Source of the DNA: Acinetobacter sp. ANC 3832
Lineage (GTDB): Bacteria; Pseudomonadota; Gammaproteobacteria; Pseudomonadales; Moraxellaceae
Assembly (NCBI RefSeq): GCF_002135415.1
Contig: NZ_NEGJ01000003.1
Coordinates: forward strand, 62,001-126,000
Direction: 5' to 3'
Length of the DNA: 64,000 nucleotides
Numbering within the stretch: the first letter of the stretch is position 1; every line of letters begins with the position of its first letter. The position numbers and the translations under genes were made by a program. Shown one piece after another: positions 56,660 through 64,000 of the stretch. Below the pieces are notes generated by a model. The model was given only the letters and a program-made list of their open reading frames with translations, made no database searches and was not told the DNA's origin.

Positions 56660-57895
56660 ATGTCCGTTTTAGGTAACACTACTCCACGCGAAATCAAGAA
56701 ATCGTCAAAACTCGAGCATGTTTGCTACGACATTCGTGGACCAGTGTTACGCGCCGCCAACGAAATGGAAGAAGCTGGACATAAAATTATCAAACTGAAT
56801 ATCGGTAATCCAGCCCCATTTGGTTTTGAAGCACCTCAAGAAATTATTAATGATGTTGCTTTAAACTTACCCAATGCAATTGGTTACACTGACTCTAAAG
56901 GTATTTTTCCAGCACGCAAGGCCATTTGTCAGTATTATCAACAGAAAGGTATTTTAGATATGCATGTCAATGACGTGTATATCGGTAATGGCGTGTCTGA
57001 ACTAATTGTGATGGCAATGCAAGGTTTATTGGATGACGGCGATGAAATGCTGGTTCCAATGCCTGACTATCCGTTATGGACAGCGGCAGTCAATCTTTCA
57101 GGTGGTACTGCCATTCACTATAAATGTGATGAAGAAAACTATTGGTATCCTGATATTGCGGATATGGAAAGCAAAATTACACCGAATACCCGCGGTATTG
57201 TTGTCATCAACCCCAATAACCCAACAGGTTCAGTTTACCCACGTCATGTTTTAGAACAAATTGTGGCTTTGGCTAAGAAATATGACCTGATTTTATTTGC
57301 CGATGAAATTTACGATAAAATTATTTATGACGGTATTGAGCATGTATCTGTAGCCGCTTTGGCAGGTGACCAACTGTGTATTTCATTCAATGGTTTATCT
57401 AAAGCATATCGAATTGCAGGTTTCCGTTCAGGATGGATGGCAATTACTGGGGATCGTTCTCGCGCAATGGACTATATTGAAGGTTTAGACATGCTCGCTT
57501 CTATGCGTTTATGTGCAAATCATCAAGCGCAGTACGCGATTCAAACTGCACTCGGTGGTTATCAATCGATTAATGATTTGATTCGCCCAGGCGGTCGTTT
57601 ATATGAGCAACGCAATATCGCATGGGAAATGTTAAGCGACATTCCAGGTGTAACGTGTGTAAAGCCTGAAGGTGCAATGTATTGTTTCCCTCGCCTTGAT
57701 CCTGAAGTTTATCCAATTCAAGATGATGAGAAATTCATGCTAGATTTCTTAAAAGCTGAAAAAGTACTCTTGGTGCAAGGGACTGGTTTTAACTGGCCGA
57801 CACCTGATCATTTCCGTGTAGTATTCTTACCTGCTGAAAATGAGTTACGTGAAGCATTGAATCGTTTAAGTCGTTTCCTAGCTAAAATGCGTTAA
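56660..57895 (+). CDS. alaA: Alanine aminotransferase, AlaA type
   Basis: A 411-residue PLP enzyme making alanine from pyruvate and glutamate. ATG 56660 (MSVLGNTTPREIKKSSKLEHVCYDIRGPVLRAANEMEEAGHKII) gives the usual start; a TTG four codons upstream is not needed. PLP sites: NPNNPTGSVYP, FADEIYDKIIYDG and the lysine in SFNGLSKAYRIAGFRSGW. It is divergent from msrB, separated by 151 bases. A terminator follows. Confidence 0.92.
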   Translation: MSVLGNTTPREIKKSSKLEHVCYDIRGPVLRAANEMEEAGHKIIKLNIGNPAPFGFEAPQEIINDVALNLPNAIGYTDSKGIFPARKAICQYYQQKGILDMHVNDVYIGNGVSELIVMAMQGLLDDGDEMLVPMPDYPLWTAAVNLSGGTAIHYKCDEENYWYPDIADMESKITPNTRGIVVINPNNPTGSVYPRHVLEQIVALAKKYDLILFADEIYDKIIYDGIEHVSVAALAGDQLCISFNGLSKAYRIAGFRSGWMAITGDRSRAMDYIEGLDMLASMRLCANHQAQYAIQTALGGYQSINDLIRPGGRLYEQRNIAWEMLSDIPGVTCVKPEGAMYCFPRLDPEVYPIQDDEKFMLDFLKAEKVLLVQGTGFNWPTPDHFRVVFLPAENELREALNRLSRFLAKMR

Positions 57896-57914
57896 ATTCT
57901 AAATTAGTTTATCT

Positions 57915-57947
57915 AAAGGCATTAAAGTTCAACTTTAGTGCCTTTTT
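57915..57947 (+). terminator. Terminator after alaA
   Basis: A 14-bp stem with one G-T pair (aaaggcattaaagt/actttagtgccttt) and a 3-nt loop leads into T residues. The rest of the gap to 58198 shows only AT-rich sequence. Confidence 0.88.
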
Positions 57948-58159
57948 ATTTTTATTACTTTTAATATAAATAGACAAATTGATACTACATAATTACTCAC
58001 AAGCGATTAATGTCAAAAATCGAATGCATAACTTCAAAAAAATTAAATAAAACCTGATACTATAAATTTAATTGATCATTTAAAAATTCACATTTTAATT
58101 TAGGTATGTGCAAAGCATATTTAACTGTATTAAGTTAAAACTGGTACAAAAAATGCTAA

Positions 58160-59257
<1,098 letters not shown>

Positions 59258-59325
59258 GGGTAATCAATTAGACATCTTGCCTTTGTATTCATAAATTTTT
59301 AGTCAAGAAGCCTAATTTTTTACTT

Positions 59326-59357
59326 AAAAAAGTGCCGATTTATTCGGCACTTTTTTA
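59326..59357 (+). terminator. Terminator after the asparaginase gene
   Basis: Stem aaaaaagtgccga/tcggcactttttt around a tttat loop, T-rich on the 3' side. Confidence 0.9.
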
Positions 59358-59445
59358 TTTATATAGCAATCTGATAAATACGTATTCCCTCTTCACTTCT
59401 TTTAAGGAAGGAATAATAGGACTTTAAACAAAAAGCTCATTCATT

Positions 59446-60327
59446 TTAAGCTACAGTTTCATTATATAATTTTTGATATTCTTTCGCCTTCCGAATATCT
59501 TTTTTCAAACCATAGCCACCCATTTCATATAAGTCCGCAAGGCTTTTCAAAGCATCATTATTTCCTTGCTCATAAGCTTCTTCATAATATTTTGCGGCAG
59601 TCACGTAATTCTGCTTAACCCCTTCACCATTTTCATAAAGTAATCCAATATTCGATGTTGCAAGCTCATTCCCTTGTTCAGAAGCCAATTGGTAGAGTCG
59701 CATTGCTTCTGCATAATCTTGTTTAACACCTTCTCCAGTATGATAAAGCGTTCCTAGATTGTTTTGTGCTTCATCATAATTTTGAGCGACAGCAAGTTGA
59801 TAATAACGCAAGGCTTTGGCTATATCTTTATTTACATTGATGCCATTCGCATAGTTATAACCAATATAGTTTTGCGCTTGGGCATAACCACCATCAGCTG
59901 ACTTTGTCAGCCAATAAATAGATTGAGTTGGGTTTGGACTTACGCCATCCTCACCATCTTCAAGCATAGAACCATAATAATATTGTGCAAAAGTATGGCC
60001 TTTTTCAGCAGCTTTCAAATACCATTTCACCGCCTCGACATTATTTTCATCAACAAATTCGCCAAAATCATACATATAACCTACTGAAAAAATAGCATCT
60101 AAATTGCCTTTTTCAGCTGATTTTTTATACCATTTAAAGGCTTCTTGATAATCCTGATCGACGTTATAGCCCTGATAATAAGCTTCACCCAAATCGTACT
60201 GAGCTTCTGCATCACCCTTTTGTGCTTTTTGAACTAACGTTTGACTATATTCAACATCATCCGCATAGATGACTGTCGAAATTGGGCAAACCAAGATGGC
60301 TAACATGGCTAAAGTTTTAATTTTCAT
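59446..60327 (-). CDS. Sel1-like repeat protein, secreted
   Basis: A 293-residue protein with a signal peptide (MKIKTLAMLAILVCPISTVIYA) and about seven Sel1-type repeats of 36 residues (for example DAEAQYDLGEAYYQGYNVDQDYQEAFKWYKKSAEKG). The repeats form a stack of helix pairs used for protein-protein contacts in the periplasm. Members have roles from envelope stress to exopolysaccharide regulation, and the sequence does not show which. Single gene, divergent from dnaE. Confidence 0.9.
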   Translation of the reverse strand: MKIKTLAMLAILVCPISTVIYADDVEYSQTLVQKAQKGDAEAQYDLGEAYYQGYNVDQDYQEAFKWYKKSAEKGNLDAIFSVGYMYDFGEFVDENNVEAVKWYLKAAEKGHTFAQYYYGSMLEDGEDGVSPNPTQSIYWLTKSADGGYAQAQNYIGYNYANGINVNKDIAKALRYYQLAVAQNYDEAQNNLGTLYHTGEGVKQDYAEAMRLYQLASEQGNELATSNIGLLYENGEGVKQNYVTAAKYYEEAYEQGNNDALKSLADLYEMGGYGLKKDIRKAKEYQKLYNETVA

Positions 60328-60511
60328 CGAAATCCTACGAGCTTATTGGCTTGATTTATTGTAATGACTCATCTTATGCATAAAATTGATTGATTGCAAA
60401 ACATTCAAAAGAAGCAACATCTTGTGATATCTCTTTCTAAAATAAAGTTTCGGCATCATTCACCGTTCAGAGCGTGTTAAAATATCGCTTCGTCTCGCAC
60501 AGGATTCATTT

Positions 60512-63500
60512 ATGCAGTTTGTACATCTTGGTATTCATACAGAATTTTCGATCACTGAATCGATTGTACGTATACCTGATCTGATTAAAGCTGCAGCAAG
60601 TGATGAAATGCCTGCATTGGCAATTACTGACCTGTCAAATTTACATGCCGCAGTCAAATTTTATAATAAGTGTCTAAATAAAGGGATTAAGCCTATTTTA
60701 GGCAGTGCGATCCGCTTAAATGATGCTGAACATCGCGTTTCTTTACTTTCAATGACCAATAAAGGTTGGCGAGGACTCACTGAAATTGTGTCCCGTGGAT
60801 TCATTGAAGGACAACAACTGAGCATTCCATGTGTTCAAAAAGAATGGATTTTAGAACAATCTCAAGACATTATTGTACTTTTAGGTTTACACAGTGATGT
60901 TGGGCGAATGCTCTGTTCATCCTATCCAGATAAAGCTGAAGCATTATTAGAAGAATGGATTGAAAAATTTGGCAATCGTGTTTATTTAGCATTGACGAGA
61001 ACGGGTCGTCCACAAGAAGAAGATTTTAACCAAGAAGCTGTAAAACTCGCAGCAAAATATCAAATTGGTGTTGTCGCAACCAATGATGTGCATTTTATTC
61101 GCACTGAAGACTATGAAGCACATGAGGCTCGTGTCTGTATTGCAGATGGTTATGTTCTAGGAGATAACCGACGCCCTAAACTCTATAGCACAGAGCAATA
61201 TTTCAGAACAGCCGATGAAATGACTGAATTATTTTCAGATATTCCAAGTGCAATTGCAAATACAGTAGAAATCGCAAAGCGTTGTAATGCAACACTACGC
61301 TTAGGTTTCAATGATTTACCTGATTACCCAATTCCAGAAGAACACACCATTGCGACATATTTTGAGCATATTTCTCAGAAAGGTTTAGAAGAGCGTTTAA
61401 ATTTCTTATATCCAATTGAAGAACGGAATGAAGATTGGACTGAAATTCGTAAGCCTTATGATGAACGTTTAAGCTATGAAATTAACATCATTAATGAAAT
61501 GGGCTTCCCTGGCTACTTCTTAATTGTCATGGACTTCATTAATTGGTCTAAAAACAATGGTGTTCCTGTAGGTCCTGGACGTGGTTCAGGTGCAGGTTCA
61601 TTGGTCGCATACAGCCTAAAAATTACGGATCTGGATCCTTTACGTTACGATCTGCTTTTTGAACGATTCTTGAATCCTGAACGTGTATCAATGCCCGACT
61701 TTGACGTCGATTTCTGTATCGCAGGTCGCGATAAAGTAATTGATTATGTAGCGCGCCATTATGGACGTGATGCAGTTTCTCAGATTGCGACTTTTGGTAC
61801 GATGGCGGCAAAAGGTGCTATTCGAGATGTTGCCCGTGTATTGGGTAAATCTTATGGTTTAGCCGATCGCATTTCAAAAATGATTCCAACAAAACCGTTG
61901 GGACTCACCTTAGAAGAGTCGATTGAAGCTGAGCCACAACTCAAAGACATCGTGACCAATCCATCTAATCCTGACAATGACGATGCCGCCGAAATTTGGG
62001 AAATGGCACTCAAACTTGAAGGCATTACGCGTAATACCGGTAAACATGCAGGTGGTGTTGTTATTGCACCGACTAAAATCACTGATTATTCAGCGGTAAT
62101 GTGTGAAGCCGATGGTACAAGCCGTGTTGCACAATTTGATAAAGATGATGTTGAAGCAGCAGGTTTAGTTAAGTTTGACTTCTTGGGCTTGCGTAATTTA
62201 ACCGTAATTGAAGATGCTGTTCAGCATATTAATGCACGCATTAAATCAGAAACGCCGTTAGATATTTCTCGTATTGCTTTAGATGATCCAAAAGCCTATT
62301 CAATTTTTGCGAATGCCAATACCACTGCGGTCTTCCAGTTTGAATCCGTCGGCATGAAAAAAATGCTGAAAGAGGCGAAACCAAGTAAATTTGAAGAAAT
62401 TATTGCCTTTGTATCCTTATATCGCCCAGGTCCAATGGATCTTATCCCTGATTTTATTCATCGTATGCATGGTGGAGATTTTGAATATCTACATCCTTTG
62501 TTGGAAGGTGTTTTAGAACCGACTTACGGCATTATGGTATACCAAGAGCAAGTCATGCAGGCTGCACAGTATTGTGCAGGCTACACGCTAGGTGGCGCAG
62601 ATGTATTACGTCGTGCTATGGGTAAGAAAAAACCTGAAGAAATGGTCAAGCAACGCCAAATTTTTATTGAAGGTGCTGCAAAAAAAGAAATTGATGAAGG
62701 TACAGCAAACCATATCTTTGACTATATGGAAAAATTCGCAGGCTACGGTTTTAACAAATCACATGCTGCAGCGTATGCCCTAGTTGCTTATCAAACAGCT
62801 TGGCTTAAAGCCTATTATCCTGCTGAATTTATGTCTGCTGTATTAACATCAGAGATGCAAAATACTGATAATATTGTATTCTTGATTGATGACTGCCGTA
62901 ACAATGGTTTAGAAGTTCTACCGCCTTCGGTCAATATGTCGATTTACCAATTCCATGCCAGTGCTGAAGGTACAATTGTGTATGGTTTAGGGGCAATTAA
63001 GGGCGTAGGCGAACAAGCCATGCAGTCCGTCATTGATTCGCGCAATCAATTGGGTCCATATAAAGACATTTTTGATTTTTGCCATCGTATTGACCTGAAA
63101 AAAATCAATAAACGAACCTTAGAAGCACTGATTCGTTCAGGTGCACTCGACTGCTTGGGCATAGAGCGTTCAAGTTTGATGGCACAATTACCTGAAGCTG
63201 TGCAAGCGGCAGATCAGGCCCGTTCAAACCGTGAAACAGGGATTATGGATTTATTTGGTGAAGTTGAAGAAGTTCAACGTAAGCCCTCTAAACCCGTCAA
63301 ACCATGGGCAGATGAAGTTCGTTTAAAAGGTGAAAAAGACACGCTTGGCTTATATTTAACAGGTCATCCAATTGATGTTTATCGCCCTGAATTAAAATCG
63401 TTTGTATCACAACGTATTAACGAGCTGACACCGACGCGCCGTGGTGTGACAACAGTATTTGCAGGCTTAGTGGTTGATATTGCGAATTTCCCGAATCGTA

Positions 63501-64000
63501 TGATGATTACCTTAGATGATGGGACATCACGTATAGAAGTTTCGGCAAACCATGAACGTTTCCAGCGTTTTAAAGACATTATTCAAAATGAAAAAGTTGT
63601 GGTGATTGAAGGTGAAATTTATGAACGTGAAGGCTTTGACCGACCGATGGGGCGCTTGACCAAAGCATTCACTTTAAATGAAATTCGCCAAAAACGTGCC
63701 AATAGTATTAAATTACAATTGAATGCTGATGTCATTACAAAAACATTAGCCAGTGACTTACGCAAAATTTTACTTCCTTTTTGCAATGTCGATATGTGCC
63801 AACATATTCCCGTGCAATTTCAACTTGATTATCCTTATGCGACAGCTGAACTACATTTAGGTCAGCAATGGAAAGTTGTACCTTTAGATGACTTGCTTGC
63901 CAAACTTCGTGATTATTTTGGTAAAGAAGCTATTCAAGTTGAATATCAGGTTAAATCAAAAGCAGCCAAGGCTGTAGATCGTACACAACCTATTTCGCAA
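60512..64000 (+). CDS. dnaE: DNA polymerase III alpha subunit (3' end outside window)
   Basis: The catalytic subunit of the replicative polymerase. The frame is open for 1163 codons from ATG 60512 (MQFVHLGIHTEFSITESIVRI) to the window end, so only the last few dozen residues are missing. Order: PHP domain at the N-terminus, palm with PVGPGRGSGAGSLVAY and the catalytic aspartates in MPDFDVDFC (near residue 395), fingers with GRYRPGPMDLIPDFIHR-like sequence, an internal clamp-binding motif in GIMDLFGE near 63241, and an OB-fold domain after it (TVFAGLVVDIANFPNRMMITLDDG). Weak ribosome binding site aggattc. Confidence 0.96.
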   Translation, partial: MQFVHLGIHTEFSITESIVRIPDLIKAAASDEMPALAITDLSNLHAAVKFYNKCLNKGIKPILGSAIRLNDAEHRVSLLSMTNKGWRGLTEIVSRGFIEGQQLSIPCVQKEWILEQSQDIIVLLGLHSDVGRMLCSSYPDKAEALLEEWIEKFGNRVYLALTRTGRPQEEDFNQEAVKLAAKYQIGVVATNDVHFIRTEDYEAHEARVCIADGYVLGDNRRPKLYSTEQYFRTADEMTELFSDIPSAIANTVEIAKRCNATLRLGFNDLPDYPIPEEHTIATYFEHISQKGLEERLNFLYPIEERNEDWTEIRKPYDERLSYEINIINEMGFPGYFLIVMDFINWSKNNGVPVGPGRGSGAGSLVAYSLKITDLDPLRYDLLFERFLNPERVSMPDFDVDFCIAGRDKVIDYVARHYGRDAVSQIATFGTMAAKGAIRDVARVLGKSYGLADRISKMIPTKPLGLTLEESIEAEPQLKDIVTNPSNPDNDDAAEIWEMALKLEGITRNTGKHAGGVVIAPTKITDYSAVMCEADGTSRVAQFDKDDVEAAGLVKFDFLGLRNLTVIEDAVQHINARIKSETPLDISRIALDDPKAYSIFANANTTAVFQFESVGMKKMLKEAKPSKFEEIIAFVSLYRPGPMDLIPDFIHRMHGGDFEYLHPLLEGVLEPTYGIMVYQEQVMQAAQYCAGYTLGGADVLRRAMGKKKPEEMVKQRQIFIEGAAKKEIDEGTANHIFDYMEKFAGYGFNKSHAAAYALVAYQTAWLKAYYPAEFMSAVLTSEMQNTDNIVFLIDDCRNNGLEVLPPSVNMSIYQFHASAEGTIVYGLGAIKGVGEQAMQSVIDSRNQLGPYKDIFDFCHRIDLKKINKRTLEALIRSGALDCLGIERSSLMAQLPEAVQAADQARSNRETGIMDLFGEVEEVQRKPSKPVKPWADEVRLKGEKDTLGLYLTGHPIDVYRPELKSFVSQRINELTPTRRGVTTVFAGLVVDIANFPNRMMITLDDGTSRIEVSANHERFQRFKDIIQNEKVVVIEGEIYEREGFDRPMGRLTKAFTLNEIRQKRANSIKLQLNADVITKTLASDLRKILLPFCNVDMCQHIPVQFQLDYPYATAELHLGQQWKVVPLDDLLAKLRDYFGKEAIQVEYQVKSKAAKAVDRTQPISQ

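Overview
The window is AT-rich bacterial chromosome with the gene content and order of an Acinetobacter: a queG remnant next to bioB, purT-glnD-dapC in a row, ychF, yebC, alaA and a nearly complete dnaE, plus insertion sequences and a Bap-like adhesin of the kind seen in that genus. The genus call is inference from recognised protein families and synteny; no database search was possible.

Layout. 1-5.1 kb: core metabolism (queG end, bioB, an acyl-CoA ligase) with two very small genes. 5.16-31.6 kb: accessory block. It starts with a tRNA carrying a CAU anticodon (best read as tRNA-Ile2) and a broken P4-type integrase cut by an IS3-family element. A large iron/siderophore cassette follows: a FhuE-like TonB receptor; a VOC protein; a seven-gene leftward operon (DUF3649, PepSY protein, DUF3325, membrane fusion protein, two different RND subunits, outer-membrane factor); a divergent rightward FecI-FecR-FecA-like signalling set; and a Fur-like protein without recognisable metal ligands. 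An IS5-type element with a decayed transposase, a short Bap-like surface protein, a lipoprotein and another transposase remnant close the block. 31.7-34.9 kb: acyltransferase, yebC, an Lrp regulator and a GST. 35.3-42.8 kb: organosulfur acquisition operon (two SfnB-type oxidoreductases, an LLM-class monooxygenase, two MetQ-like binding proteins, MetN, MetI). 42.9-64 kb: mostly core genes (ychF, Crp/Fnr regulator, azlCD, purT, glnD, dapC, msrB-gpx with AraC and LysE neighbours, alaA, periplasmic asparaginase, Sel1 protein, dnaE).

How they may work together. The most interesting part is 7.4-26.3 kb. A perfect AATGAT-T-ATCATT Fur-type palindrome lies between the divergent operons. The leftward operon couples small inner-membrane proteins typical of siderophore-iron release to an MdtABC-like tripartite pump through 4-nt start/stop overlaps. 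The rightward operon supplies a sigma factor, an anti-sigma factor and a receptor with a signalling domain. Together this looks like a self-contained 'sense, import, strip iron, expel the carrier' module for a siderophore made by other cells, because no siderophore biosynthesis genes are visible. That function is a hypothesis; the gene families and the overlaps are seen directly.

The sulfur operon is a second coherent module: MetNI with two binding proteins would import a sulfur compound, and the SfnB and LLM flavoenzymes would release usable sulfur from it. Both binding proteins lack the expected lipoprotein cysteine and appear to be held by an N-terminal membrane helix.
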